Of a DNA stretch of 64,000 bases, positions 33,181 through 46,716 are shown in pieces. The translations under genes and the position numbers were made by a program. The number at the start of each line of letters is the position of its first letter. The stretch's first letter is position 1. Source of the stretch: Struthio camelus (Eukaryota > Chordata > Aves > Struthioniformes > Struthionidae); the NCBI RefSeq assembly GCF_040807025.1, contig NC_090945.1:50655588-50719587 (forward strand), in the 5' to 3' direction. Below the pieces are notes generated by a model, which did no database searches, was not told the DNA's origin, and saw only the letters and a program-made list of their open reading frames with translations.

Positions 33181-36100
33181 GTTTGTTTAGCTTCTTTTCT
33201 TTCTGCTTACTGAAATGCATATTTTTACATTTTGCATATTGTATAATATACTACACTCTTTGTCCAACTAGTAACAATTAACTTGTATCTGTCTGCCTTC
33301 TAAATGGTTTTCTTAGTTGCCACAATCACAACAAAAGTATTTCTATTAGCCAGTATATGTGTTTTTAAGAAAATATTTAGTCAGTTATGCTTGTTACTCC
33401 TGCATCCAGTCCTCCCCCCCCCCCCCATTTTGTCTGTTGTCAGACATATCAGCTTTTTAGGCTATGATTAATTTCACTTTAATTAATTTGTTTTATTATT
33501 TAATTATTTGTAAATGGTGTGATTTTAATGAACACTTGTGAATGTTTTAATGAACACCTACGTGTGACTGCTAGGAGTGAACTAGGATATTTGCTAATAA
33601 AAGGACTGCCTCAATGGAGTCTTAACAGTACTTGTATGTGCCTAAGCACACATATGGCTAGCCTTTAATAAATGAAAGCAGGGGCTTCTACATGCATTTA
33701 AGATACACACATATAACCGTTCAGAAACTCAGGTTTTACGTGGACAGTTGCTGCTATTTTCAAATATGCTGAAGGATAATTTGAAAATGGCGTGTGATAA
33801 TTTGTGGGCACAGCTGTCTACTGCTAAGGCAATGCAAGACTGGTTTTCAGTGTTTCCAATTAGGTATTTTCTTCCTCCAGTAACCGAAAATGAATTGTGC
33901 AACTCTGACATCTGAAACTATAATCCTTTAAAGAATTGTCATTCATAGTCAAGTAACATTAACAGTTAGGCTCAAGTGAACTGCAAAACGACTTCTTCTA
34001 AATGCCTCTGTCAGAGAAGAATTCACACTGCGGAAAAAATACTGTTACTTGCAAGAAAAACAGACTTAACCAATGCTTGCCAGTTTTTCTAAATCCTCTG
34101 GTGTTTTATATTTTAACCACAGTTTAAGAAACAGACTAAATTCAATTAGATGCTACCAATATTTTGACAATAGCCTTCCAACCAAAAATCCTTCCTTCGT
34201 TTGTAGCAAAAGTAACATCTCATTTTGTTATTTTTGGGAAGAGGAGGGATGAGAGGCTAGGCATCTATTTACATTGCTTAAACAATTTTTCTGCTTTCTC
34301 CCAAGCAGAACTGAATAATAAAGCAAATATAGACTTTGTCAGTTCTTGGGGAAAAAAATGTGTATCATTCAGTTTTGGCAATTTGAAGTAAGTTGTGTCA
34401 CTGAAGAATTTGCATAGCAGTAGCATCCCTAAGAAATGCTCAGTGTCTGTAATTTGGTGCTACGGAATTATTTCAAAGACATGAAAATTGTTCTTCAGTA
34501 TTGTTTGCAGTGACTTTTCCGTTGTACTAGAGATAAATCATTTGTACTAGAATTAGATAAGCAGTTTCCAAAGAGAAAAAAAAAATCATCAGTAGCAAGG
34601 AAATTAAATGAGGCTTCCTTGTGTTTGGTGTAGAGTTTTAACAAAACACACTTAGAGCTGCCAAAACCTCTCTGCAGCTTTCCTGGGGGATCTCTGTAAC
34701 ATCTGAAATTCATAAATGGTAACTATGGGCTTGTAACTACCACATTTCAGAACAGAGAGTGGAATTAAGTTCACTACCACCTCAGACAATGGACCTGGGC
34801 TCCCTCTTTGGTCAACACAGTCACTTTTAGGGCAAGACCTATTTATGTTAAGGTTTTCTCAGCCTTAACTGTAGATACCCACATTTGGTCTGATGAATCC
34901 CATTCTTATTTTCTGATGTGGAGGGGAAAATGAACATCCACACGCAGGAGAGCATGATGAATGTCCCAAACCATCCACTACTGAAACTTGCTGCAAGTGC
35001 ACTGCATGCTTTTGTTTCACAAACTTTGTAACAAAGGTGCGTTTGTGTGTACATCTGCTCCTCACAAGTGGAAGAAGAAAGAATACGCTTCTTACAGATA
35101 TCTCTATGGTGTGTAACAGAATCACGGAAATGCGGTGCGGGGATTAGCATGTAGTTAATATAAGAACACACAAAAAATCCTCTGTTTATTCCTGGCGGTA
35201 AGAGCTTGGTCCTTTTCCATCAAAGTTAACTGGATTCTTCTGTTGACTTGAGGAGAGAAAAGAACTTCAGGGCTCAAATAAGACAATAGGATGATTGTCA
35301 CATATTTGCATAAAGTTATCATTACTCACCTGCTTCTGTAAACATCATCTATGCAACTCCCAAGTCATTTGGCATGGTGGCTGGCTCTGGAGCCTAAAAG
35401 TGAAGCCATCAACTGTTGACACTTTAAAACGGTAGGTAAGGCAGAGTCACTAGCCGAAAGCTGTTTCCTGACGGTTCTTGAAATAGGGCGGAAACAGGGG
35501 CATGTTGCATCAGGCCACAAGTGGATACATCCACATTGTGAATGAGGGGGAAGTGCTCCTCTGGGAGTAGCAAGGGCTCCCGTTTCACGCTGATTTGGGT
35601 GTCAGCCAGAAAGATCTCTCAGGCAGGACTTAGAATTTCTTGGATGCTGAGTTCAGAATTGTGACCTTGCAGGTGGAGGCAAGCGTCCCTGACTCCTGCC
35701 CTTCCTAAGCTCCGAGTTCAGCGGAAGCGGTGGTCCGGGAGGTTCTGCCCATCGCAGCAGCCAGACCCTGTCCCTCAGCTGGAGGGCAGTATCTCCCTCC
35801 TGCTGCTCCTAAGCCAGACTGCTTCCTAGCCTCTGTGAGAAGTCAGGGTTAGTCCAGCCCCCTCTAATTTCCAGAGGGCAGTGTGAACAGAGCCTGTACT
35901 CTCAAAAAGGGGCTGCGCAAAACAAAGTATGATAGTATGTCAGTGCGCCCTAAATGAAGCAATGAAGTAATATTACATTGGATTCCTTCGCATCCCCCAT
36001 CTTAGGCCTGTCAACCTCTCAAAACACTTTTAGGTAAAGCAGTGGAATTAGAGTATGGAAGTTGAACAGGAAGAATTGTAACAATAAATGAGTGGTTATT

Positions 36101-39100
36101 ATGAAACAAAGCATGATATATACACTTGGCTTACACACTTACTCAAATTTTAACTCTGCTCACAGTGAGATAAATAGAACCAATCAGTTTGAAGAAAAAA
36201 GACAAACTGGATGTTACTCCTGGCTTCTCCCTCCTGTTAATACAGCTCAAATGATCATTGATTCAGGCTCAGGAAGAAATTTTCTTTTAGAGCATAAAAG
36301 CAGAAAGCTTGGAAATTCTCCAGAACTTTGAGCAGATATTTGCATTCAGATGAGGAAGAACATATGTCTCCTGATGAGTGCGGATGTTTGTTACTTTGTG
36401 CTGTAGAGCTCTTTGGTACAGCTGAGTGTGAGGCTAGCTGGGAAAAGATACATGCCAGTGTTTTCAGGAAATGTACTGTTTCAGTTCATGTCTCTAGGAA
36501 AAGGATCTGATGGCATCCATATCTAATTTTTAACTGCTCTGTATTTGCATAAATGAAAGAGGAAAATAATAATGGTTGCTTCCACATGATTTTATATCCA
36601 CCAGATATATCAAGCCTGCTTTTTCAGCAAAGTCGAAAGGGGTATTCACATCTGATATTAAAGGGAAGTATGCTTTTTGGATGATCTGATGTTAAGAGAA
36701 GTTGTTCAAGAACAGCTTACCCAGACAAATACACTATCTCTGTAGCACTGGCAAGGATAGCTTCTTCCCGGAATATCATCTGTATTAAGGCCAGCTATGG
36801 CCTTTCTATATGACCTTTCTATGGCCTATAGCCTTCTGCAGCTGACTGTCTAAAAAGCCCATTTGGCCAGTACACATTCTTTCTTTTCTTTGTGGTTTCT
36901 TTTTTTTTTTTTTAGTATCCCAGAAAATTCTTCATCCTCTTCCTCCCATAGAAAACAAAGATGCATACCTGCCATGGAGTGTACGTAGTCAAAAATAATT
37001 GTGTTTCGTTTGCTGACAACAAGCACCCTATTATCATCCTTTGAACACTGCCACTAGATGCTAAGTAGGTCTTTCACAATTATGGCCCCTTGTGGACTTG
37101 TCTTCATCAATAATGCTCCTTTTCATTACTTTTTCCACAGACTGAAACTCTTCCAAGGTATCAACAGAAAGCTGAAAAAATTTAACCAGTTTTTGCACTA
37201 GTACATGAAACAGGGTAGGAATCACCTGAGATATGAGGATGTGAAATCAGGATCACTAAAGGTGAAATAGCAGCAAAACTGCAAATTCATTGGGACTCTG
37301 AAAACTATATTGGGAAATGCTAAATCAAGAAAATTGCTGGGATCTATTCTCCAGGAAAAGTGGAGGTAATTTAGAGACATACAGAGAAACAAAATATATT
37401 TCTACTCTTTTATTATTTGATCTTGGCAGATGACCACTGAGGTGGATTTAATATAATATACCCTAATAATTCATTCCGGATTCCACTGCAAATGTTTACC
37501 TCACGTTGACAACACCTCACTTAGTGGAGAGGGTCAGTGGTAACTATTGCAGTTGCATGCATGAATCCCATTGCCAGTCTTGACTAGCTTCCAGAAATAA
37601 TTACAGTGGTTGGGTTCTACCTATACGGATATCTGGGCACCTGCCCTGCCTGGGTGCCTACACCCAGCAGTTTCCTAAACCCAATGGGAACCAGGCAGTC
37701 TCAGCCATTTTAGAGTTTGGCAAGCTGCCTTGTCATCAGCAGGACTTCTGGAAGGCAGCTGATTTAACTTATGAGCCCTTCTGCCTGTCCATCTCGACAA
37801 ATAAAGGTGTTTTGCTCTACTGTGCCTCTCTTATCACCAGATGATTCTCACAAACTGTCATCCAAAAAGGCGATGTAGTGGGGTCCCAGAGGAGGTGGCT
37901 ATCAACCTGCAAATTGAGAGTTCTCTCATACATTAAAGTTCTCCACTGCTTGTTCCTAGTCATTTTGAGGCATTATCAAACCAGAGGATTCAGCCTGCCG
38001 TTTTTCCTTTCCTTCCTTCAAAACCTCAAACATGTGGTAAGCTAAGGCTTTTTTTTTTTTTTTTGGCAAGGAAATCTCGTTTAATATTACCAAAGCATTC
38101 TCAAATTGCCCAAAATTTAAATCGTTATTTAGTGTTCAAAAGCAGTGGAATACACTTAATTTCAGGAAACACGAGGTGATCTCTGCTGTGCCTTAGATAC
38201 TGCTTCCCCCGTAGTGACAAACAGTTAGCAAGTTTCCAGCACAGAAACCACCTGTAATATACTCTACGAGTTATTCTAAAACGACTTTCTTGACTATTAC
38301 TTTACCAGCGGTGCATATATAATTTCTGGTCAGAAAAAAGTGATGCCAAGTAAATATATTAAATTTGTAATTAAACGTTAAATAAAATTAAATGTTTATT
38401 TTCACATGTTAATTTTTAATTAACTTTTGTTGCTTCATTTTACTGCTCTGTAGTGTAATTTTCAGTTTCTTGGTTTGATTTCTTCATGAGGTGGTAGAAT
38501 GATACAGATATTTGAGCTTACTATAGACAGAAAATAGCCAACATATTTCTACAGAACTTTCTATCACTGATATTAATCCGGGTTCTTTTGCACTATTAAG
38601 TAATTCTTTCTGCCTGGGTAGTAAGTGCCATTTGTTGTTCATGTCATACGAACGAATTCAACTGACTAGATTTTAGTGATTCAGAACCGACAGCAATGAT
38701 CACTGTAGAATAAAGTTTCAGCAACTTACTGTCAAAGGAATTGAAAGTAGCTAGATTATTTTCATTTTCTATGTCCATTTATTCAAAAATTAGACAAACA
38801 GCACAATCTGATCTGAAATTTAAATTCATTAATCCAAGCTATGACAGAAGACAAGGATCTAGTTTTACTGGCATATGGCTTTTAATGTTACAGTGTACTC
38901 TTAAGAACGTGAATATACTGAGTTGCAGACTTCCTGTGTTCTTGGCCAGAGTGAGTGACATCACCGACATAACAAAGTTGTAGACAGTATTTTCAAATCA
39001 CTGTTTTTGATTCATTTTTATATATTTGCCAACTCATTGCTGGCTCTGGTAGAGAAAAAGAAGTCTATCTACAGCTACAATTACTCAACATCTAAGACAT

Positions 39101-39171
39101 AGATTCAGAAAATTATTGTTACATGGGAAACCAGTTTAGCAGCTGCAGGAGTTGAACGTTAAGAGCATGTT

Positions 39172-39234
39172 TAAATACTTTCCTGCACTGGGGTCTTAAG
39201 AAAATTTTCGTAAGACTGGAGTCTTAAGAAAATA
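39172..39234 (+). repeat. Two-copy short tandem duplication
   Basis: GTCTTAAGAAAAT occurs twice, preceded by CACTGGG and GACTGGA, in units of about 28 bp. It is a small local duplication immediately before the CR1 remnant. Confidence 0.7.
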
Positions 39235-39344
39235 ACACTTGCAGAGTGCCACCACGCGAAATGCTGACCTTGCTCGTCAGAGGAAATCTGAGGTTCAACA
39301 TACTCATTTTGTCACAGGATTAGCCATCTGGCACAGATCACACA

Positions 39345-39545
39345 TTCACATAGTGATAGAAAAAAGCGTACTGGAAGGGATCCTCTGGAGGTCATCTAGT
39401 TCGGTCCCCTGCTCAAAGCACAGCCAGCTTCACAGTTCAGTTGGGTTGTGCAGGGCCTCGTCCAGCCAGGCTCTGAAAATCTCTAAGGATGGAAACTATA
39501 TAACCTCTTGGGAAACCTGTATCAGTGCTCAACCACTACTCTAGA
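39345..39545 (-). mobile_element. CR1 LINE remnant (minus strand)
   Basis: TGGAAGGGATCCTCTGGAGG, TCATCTAGTTCGGTCCCCTG, CTCAAAGCACAG, AATCTCTAAGGATGGAAACT and CCTCTTGGGAAACCTGTATC form the familiar reverse-complement CR1 3' UTR and terminal coding block in the right order. Diverged and 5'-truncated, so not recent. Confidence 0.85.
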
Positions 39546-40929
39546 TTAATTCCATCTTGAAATGTTATCTGTAGGATTAATATAGGTACTCTTTTAGTAC
39601 TGGCTGCTTACCGACATGCAGGAAAGTAAGACATAAGGTATTTATTTTTCCCCTTGAATTCAGTCACCTCTGATGCTGTTTTTTCAAAGCTTGCAAGATT
39701 TCATATTTGTCTTCTCCCTTTTTTTCAGGTACCTGAAATATAAATGCAACATACAGCAAAAGGTACAGGTCTCCTGGCTATGTTTCAAGACTCCACAAGA
39801 TTTTTTTTCTGATGCTCACCAATTATTATTCATGCAGTAAAGATGGCATTAAAATGTCTGAAGGGGTGATAGGGATGAAATCTCAATCTTTTAGTAATTA
39901 AAACTACTTGATACCATTTTTCCCAATTATACTAGAGCTCAAGAGTACATATATTTCTACTTGTATTTCCTACCATATTTATCGTGGCCAACACTTGATA
40001 CAAATTCTGCATCAGCCCTTGGGGAGGAAGGATACTCTGTCAAAACTGGAGATTTGTTGGCAGGCAAGCGGGTTTTAAAAGACTAAACTTCTTTGACGCC
40101 TTATTTAAAATTCTCTCAAATGATTCCTCAGGATAAAATGTCACTGCACTTCCATAAGTAATAGTTTATCATGAATCATTATTTTGCTCTTTAAAGCTAA
40201 ATAAGGTAGCTCTTACTGTGGGCAAGAACAGTCTAAACCACTGCTTCTTACAGTTCAGGGAGATGAATTAATTGGATGTCTCGGCATATCAACTGCTACT
40301 GTGATAAAAACTTGCCTTTGGAGCACACTCTAGCGTAACAGAAAGTAACCTACCTTCCCTGCATCTAGTCTGTAACCGTGCTGTTGGTACAAACCTCTCC
40401 TCATGATGAGAACTGCTCTTCAGAAATAAATTGTTACAGAAACAAATATAGCTCACAATAATGTTCGGGAGATAAATACACACACCATCTGCAAACAATT
40501 TAATGTGCATATAAATTTTGTTGCAGTAAAACTTACTCCCATTCCCCTCCTCTCAGGCACACCGCCTTTGCAAAGGAGCGCTTTCAGAGATTAAGCTTCA
40601 GCACTGACGAATTACGATTTCATATGCCAAAAAGCATTCCAAGCAAGTGAGAGGGCAGTGCAAAGAAAGGGTAAGGCTTTAGCATCACATAAAAAACTTA
40701 AACGGCAGTAAACATCAACTTTTTTGACCTGTTACTGAGTTGCCAGTCTTTTGGTATGAGCCTGTAAGTTGCAAAAGGTGACATCTACTGCCTTCTTGAT
40801 ATGTTCATAGCACCATACGAGCGTGAGTTCCTAAAAGGAGTGTACCCACCCCCACAGCCCTGTGCTTGCTCGGTTATATTTGGTATTACTTCCTCAGAAA
40901 TTGGGAAGGGTCTGGATAACGGCTGAAAA
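39546..40929. other. Intergenic DNA upstream of the ING2 island
   Basis: AT-rich; no gene or recognised repeat seen. Confidence 0.5.
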
Positions 40930-42287
40930 CCCAGCTTGCGGTTTCCTCGCCTGCGCGTTCAAACAAACGCCACGCGCGACAGCTGGAACGAGCGCTTAAG
41001 TTCCTCAACCGCCGCAAGGAGGGGGCGCGTTTGGGGCAGCGTGAAGAAACGCGGGGGGGAGAGGGGGGTGCTGACTGAGGAAGGGAGTTTAAAGCTCCTC
41101 CTGGCGGAGCCCGCCCTACCTGCCACGCTCGTAACCCCGGCGGCCCGCTCGCCGGCCGGCGGGCAGAGGCTGAGGGAAGCTGAAGGTGAAACGGGACTGC
41201 CCGCCCCCGGCAGCGCCTTCCCTTCCACCGCGCCTGGAGCTGACGCGGCTAGAAACAGGGCTGAGCGCGCCCGCGGCCCCCGGGGTCGGGGGGGGAGGTG
41301 GGGGGAAGTAGCCCGGGGCCCGGCACGGCCAGGCCGCGACGCCCCAGCGCTGAGCGAAGCGAGCCGCGGCCGTTGGGAACCCCCTGCCCTGCCCTGCCCC
41401 GCCCCGCCCCGCCCCGCCCAGGCAACGGCCGCCCGCCCCCGCCCACACGCGGCGGCCGCCGGGGCACCTGGCGGGGAGGAAGGGGGCGGGGCCCAGCCGC
41501 CCGCCTGCCACCCCTTGGTTGCGCGCCGCCACCGCGCGGCGGGGACGCGGGGAAGCTCCGGCAGCCGGGAGCCGCCTGCCGCGGGCAGCGGGAGCCGCCT
41601 GCCGCCGGCGCCGCTCCGCCCCGGGCGCGGGGCGGGCGGGGAAGGGACGAACGCGGGCGCCTTCGCCTTTAAGAGCGGCTCCGCCTCCGCGGTGGCTCCC
41701 GCCCCCTGCCACGCGCCGGGCCACTGGGAGCGGGCGAGGGAGGAAGGCGGGAGAATGCGAACCCCTCGCAGCGCCTCCAGCCGCGCCTTATAAGGGCAGG
41801 GCCTCGCGCATGCGCGTAACCTAGCGGCCAGGGGCGGGGGCTCCAAGTGGGTTTTGCTTCGGCGGCGGCGGCGGGGCGGGAAGGGGCGCGGGGAGCCGGC
41901 GGCAGCGGCGGCCGAGGCCGAGGCGCGCTCCCTGCCCCGCGGGGCGGCGCGGCCGGCGGCGCAGCGCGGCACAGCCCGGGCAAAGGGGCGGCGGCCGCGG
42001 GGAGCGGGACGGGGGTCGCCCCCGGGCCGGGCCGGGCCGGACGGCGCAGCGCAGCGCAGCGCGGTGCATGTGCTGCGGGCGCGGGGGGATGATGCTGGCG
42101 GGGCCGCAGCTGGTGGCGGGGCCGGCGGCGCCGGGCGGGGAGCGGGCCCGGCTCCTCTCGCTCTACGTGCAGGACTACCTGGAGTGCGTGGAGTCGCTGC
42201 CGCTGGATATCCAGCGCAACGTGTCGCTGCTGCGGGAGATGGACACGCAGTGCCAAGGTGGGCGCCGCGGCGGGCACCGGACGGCGC

Positions 42288-42319
<32 letters not shown>

Positions 42320-43010
42320 GCGGGCGAGGCCGCCGCCGCACATGCGCCCGGCGCGGCGGCCCGGACCGGCTGTTGGCGCCGGCCCGGCTCCGCGGCGGGG
42401 GGCGGGGCGGGGCGGCGGGGGTGGGACACGCGCGCGGTTGGGGGGGAGGGGGGCGCGGCCCCGGGGGGCGCTGCCGGCCCCGCTAGGCCCCGTCCGGCCC
42501 CAGCCCAGCCGGGGCTCCCGGCCAGCAGGTAAACCCGCCTCCGCGCGTGGGGCGCTCTGCGGGCCGGCTCTGTCGGTTTTTGTGCCCCCCCCCCCCCAAA
42601 GGAAATACCTCTCTGAGCGAGAGGTACAGTGCGAGACTCCGAAGCCAGAGAGGCAGCAGTGAACCCCCCCCCCCGATCCCCCGCCTTCCCAGCCCGGGCA
42701 GGTGTCCATCTGTCCGTCCGTCCTCCCGCCTGAGTTACCTGCAGCGCTGTCAAGTCCAGCAGCCCCGGCAGGTTTGTCCTGACCCCGCCGCGGCGCCCAG
42801 CGGTCGCGCTCCCGGCGAGGCGAATGCAGAAATCGGGTTTTGGAAATCCCACGGCTCTCGCTGCACCGCCCACGCGTGGAGGATGTCAGCCGCGGGCGAG
42901 CGGCGCGGCTGGAAGGGCGCAGGCTTACCCCGCTAGCGCGCCGGCTCCCGGCTGGCCCTCAGCGCTCGCCGACTGGATGAGGAAGTTAGCTGTGCTCCCT
43001 TTGATAACAG
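40930..43010 (+). promoter_or_regulatory. CpG island and promoter of ING2
   Basis: About 2 kb of CpG-dense DNA. It contains a pentamer array (CCCTG)3(CCCCG)5 at about 41382-41419, rich in Sp/KLF-type sites and potentially quadruplex-forming on the minus strand. It also has a TATAAG motif at 41789-41794 and a palindromic NRF1 site, GCGCATGCGC, at 41806-41815. The likely start is about 41815-41825, giving a 5' UTR of about 270 bp before the ING2 ATG. The long open frames on both strands here are by-products of the base composition. Confidence 0.75.
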
Positions 43011-46000
43011 CTCACGGAGGGGAAAGGAAAAAAAAATCTGTCCTGTGGCAAGTTACCGTCAACTTTAGTCAAAAAAAACGCTTCTTCCAAATTGCAGGTT
43101 AAATGGGAATTAAATCCATTCTGCCTAACTCTCTCAGCTGTGGTATTTTTTTTTTATTTCTAATTCTTGCTGGTATCCTAATAGGATAGGATCTACTACT
43201 GAATAGCTTTATTACTTGAAATATGCAGCAGAGACCAAATGACATCAACCCACTGTACAAGTGAGTAGGAATTTGGTCCTATGGCATAAGAACTGGAGAT
43301 TACAATATACTGTAATTTCCCTTTATAATAGAAGGCTTTCTTAAATTTGGGTAAGAAGAGACCGTTAAGGCCTTTCAGAGGTTAAATAAAGCACCTCAGA
43401 AGACAGCTATTGTAAATGGATTCTTTCAATTATCTTCCTAATTACCCAGGAAGATACATAAGAACAGGCTTTTGTAAGTTTTCTTAAAGTCTGAAGTGCA
43501 TAGGCTTGTTTGCAGTATTTTGAATTCTTTGTCATGGCTGGACTGCTTACCAAGTTCTTTGTGCAACCTGTGGTGATTTGGTTATGAGCCAGCACTCTAA
43601 ATCTGTATTAAATAAAGTTAATCTCTTATTTAGCCTATACTTTTAATATGTATTCTTCCAGCCACTAATGTGAAACTGGGCCAAAGCAGAGGTTTGTAGA
43701 GTTTTACCTACAAACCTAGTTTAGTTTTACCCAGCTACATCTGTTCAGAAAAAGGAAAGAAAAAAAGCATAAGAATGTGACAAAAATATTTTAGGCCTAA
43801 GTCTGAAGATCTTCTAAAAGTGCTGCTAATATGATTTTGGCTAACTTAAAAGGTAGTGCTAGTTCATGTGGGAGGGCCAGAGTCATTCCTGGACTTGGAA
43901 AACTGAAATCCTTTTAGCTCCACCAAACTTAATCAGATTATCTGTAATAACGCCTGGTCCTGGTTTTTTAACAGGGGTTTCAGAGCTACTTAGTTGGGCC
44001 TATGGATGCTTTCTCTAATCTTGGGAAATAATGAGCGAGTTTGGCAAACTTGCATCTCTGTCAGTCCAAAAGTTCTCTCTCTTCTCTCCTTGTGAGAAAT
44101 TTGGCCACTGTTTGGAGAATGGGATGGGAGGTTGTCCTGATTGTGATTGATTTGCATGTTTGTCTTATCTGCAGGTAAATATCAAGGGATACATCCGGAG
44201 AATAACAAACTAAAAAAAAAAAAAAGCCTCAGTAGAGTCAAATTTGTTCTCTGTTTTCTTTTTCTGTGGAAAAAGAACAGTTGTTATTTGTGGGTTCTTT
44301 CGGGCAGGGCATCCCCTATATGGAAAATCTATGTAACTACAAGTACACTTTTTTTTTTTCCTCTCACAAAAAAAGTCTGGGTAGGAGATAATGTGGCTGC
44401 AGCATATTGTACTCTGGTTATGTCTTTCTAGTTCAACAGCTTACAAAATACCTTACTCTGCACTTTTCAGGAGCAGAGAATGAGATTTTCTTCCCTGTCA
44501 GGGCAACAGGCAAGACGTGCAGCTGAAGGTGCATGGAAACAACGGTCATGTTTGTAATGATAGCTGCAATGCTAGTATTCAGAAGAAATAGGTTGAGTTA
44601 TTGGGCTGGCGCAGCAGTGATTTTATCTTACCCAAGTGAAAGTCTGGAATAGACCAAAATGCTATTGACTTCTGTTGTCATACAGATTTCAGAATTTACA
44701 GTAAGAAGTGACTGTTCCTGCAATACCACTGTTTCAAAATGTCAGCATGAAAAAAAGCCACTGTGCACAATGCTAAGGAGATAATACCTGTGGTTTCTAT
44801 TTAGTGCAAGTTTGAATCATTTCACAGTTGTACAAAGCAGACAAAATTACTTAAAAATAAAAGCCAGTTTGTAAAAAGCTGCTCTGTAGAAAGAGACTAT
44901 ATTCGTTTAGTGTTGTTAATAAATTCGTTTGCACATTCAAATAAAATTCTTAAGTTTTTGAAGAAACATACACTGCATCTAACACAGTGCATCAGATTTC
45001 ACTGTCAGCTCTGAGGTTAATTTAGTTCTTTTCACTTTAGCAATTCCTTTCTCTGTTATGTATTGCTGTAGTGTAACTTTTGCCAAACAGTATTTCAAAA
45101 TCCAGCAAAATATAAATGTTAGGGTACGAACTAAGACTGGCTTATGACTTTAATCTCATGTCTAGGTTCATTACACTTGCTTCTAAGAAATGAGAATTTA
45201 TTAAAGATTCACTGCAACTCATCCAGTTATTTTGCATGATTTGCAAGGGGGAAAAAAAACCCAAAAGTCAAACTGAAGCACTCATTACCAGTTGCTAAAA
45301 AAACATATATATAAATATATATATATCCTGCAAAGCACTCAGCATTAGGTAGCCTATTCTGAGAAGCTCAACCTCAGTTCACAATGAAACTTGCTTTCAT
45401 TAGTCTTGGTAATATGGAAGAAAACCCTTTTGAGTGATCAAAGTTGATCTAAATCCTCTTCATCCATTCACCCTCGTGCAGCTTTTTTAGACTTTATAAC
45501 TACGTCCACTTGAAAATGTAACGCCAAGTCTTTAAGTGAATAGGAAGGAGAAGGTGGAAGGCCTGGATATCCTAATTCTGGAGTATTATCCATGATATTC
45601 AAGTGATGACCATGTGAATTCTAAGTTATCTTCTATGATGCAATACATTCTGTCACTTCAGTTTGCAGGCCAGGGCTTTAGAAATACTGTGGCAAGGCAT
45701 CTGAACTAAAATTCCTACTTTGTGGATATTCCACATCCTGCCTCCGTCTGACACTATGGTACTTGAACAGCTATGATCCCCTGTTCTGAGTTATTCTTTC
45801 TCTTCCAGTGTCTCTATTTGAGACATTATGTCTCTCTTTAAGAACTTCAGAGAATTTTCTTGCAACAGATTGTGATCTTAAACATTGATTTGATGATCAC
45901 ATGCAACTTGCATTAAATACCAGATCTAGCCCATAGGGTATACTATAATTAAAATTTGTACTATTTCTCATCAGTTAGAAATGTATTGCTATATTTTCTT

Positions 46001-46716
46001 GAGCATGTTCTGCCTTGTGTAATTATTCCTATTATCTTTATTTTGTAGAAGCATTAAAAGAAATAGATGATGTCTATGAAAAATACAAGTCAGAAAATGA
46101 TCCTGTTCAGAAGAAACGCTTGCAGCAGCATCTTCAGCGTGCGTTAATCAACAGCCAAGAACTTGGAGATGAAAAAATTCAAATAGTTACTCAGATGCTA
46201 GAACTGGTAGAGAACAGAGCTCGGCAAATGGAAACACACTCTCAGTGTTTTCAAGATCTATCTGAGAATGAAAAGCCTCTAGAAAAGGCAAAGATGGAAT
46301 CCTGCCAACCAGAGAGATCTTCACGTCGACCCCGTCGCCAGCGAACCAGTGAAAGCCGCGATCTGTGCCATATAGCAAATGGTATTGATGACTGCGATGA
46401 GCCACCTAAAGAAAAACGATCCAAATCTTCCAAGAAGAAAAAACGCTCCAAAGCCAAACAAGAGAGGGAAGTTTCACCTGTAGAATTTGCAATTGATCCC
46501 AATGAACCAACTTACTGCTTATGTAACCAAGTGTCTTATGGCGAAATGATAGGATGTGATAACGAACAGTGTCCTATTGAGTGGTTTCACTTCTCATGTG
46601 TTGGACTCACCTACAAACCAAAGGGGAAATGGTATTGCCCCAAGTGCAGAGGAGATAACGAGAAAACTATGGACAAATGTACTGACAAATCAAAAAAGGA
46701 TAGAAGATCGAGGTAG
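42089..46716 (+). CDS. ING2: Inhibitor of growth protein 2, two coding exons
   Basis: Coding exons are 42089-42257 and 46049-46716 (stop TAG); the 3.8-kb intron has GT-AG ends and splits one codon ([10 protein letters not shown]). The product is 278 residues; human ING2 has 280. The N-terminal [20 protein letters not shown] helix belongs to the leucine-zipper-like/ING domain that binds Sin3-HDAC components. A basic nuclear-localisation region follows ([15 protein letters not shown] and the [16 protein letters not shown] stretch). The PHD finger (about 211-259) has all zinc ligands: C213, C215, C226, C231, H237, C240, C253, C256. Aromatic cage residues Y212 and W235, used to read H3K4me3, are also present. 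The C-terminal KSKKDRRSR is the phosphoinositide-binding polybasic tail. The known role is chromatin reading for Sin3-HDAC1/2 repression and p53-linked growth control. Start choice: an in-frame ATG at 42068 has a T at -3; 42089 has a G at -3; 42092 best matches the mammalian ML start. Confidence 0.97.
42258..46048 (+). other. ING2 intron 1
   Basis: The first 750 bp are still CpG-rich, the rest AT-rich. It contains an A-run near 44212, a T-run near 44349 and an (AT)n tract at about 45305-45328. No snoRNA or miRNA was recognised and no alternative coding exon is evident, although ING-family genes often use alternative first exons. Confidence 0.7.
42293..42322 (+). repeat. Simple repeat (GGA)n near the start of ING2 intron 1
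   Basis: A run of GGA/GAG triplets right after a G-rich tract, about 35 bp inside the intron. Simple GC-rich sequence. Confidence 0.75.

Larger units (their letters stand above)
31081..39344. other. Intergenic DNA between RMRP and ING2
   Basis: No coding gene is recognised. It holds a C-run at about 33414-33426, T-runs at about 36901 and 38050, AT-rich stretches (33440-33540, 38350-38450) and a GC-richer patch at 35460-35880 with no clear identity. The 37600-37760 stretch looks repeat-like but could not be assigned. Confidence 0.5.

Noticed and set aside
40959-42709. Long minus-strand open frames (up to 460 codons) opposite ING2 exon 1
   Set aside because: They lie in a CpG island where stop codons are scarce, are rich in Pro/Ala/Arg/Gly with no domain, and overlap the ING2 promoter and first exon.
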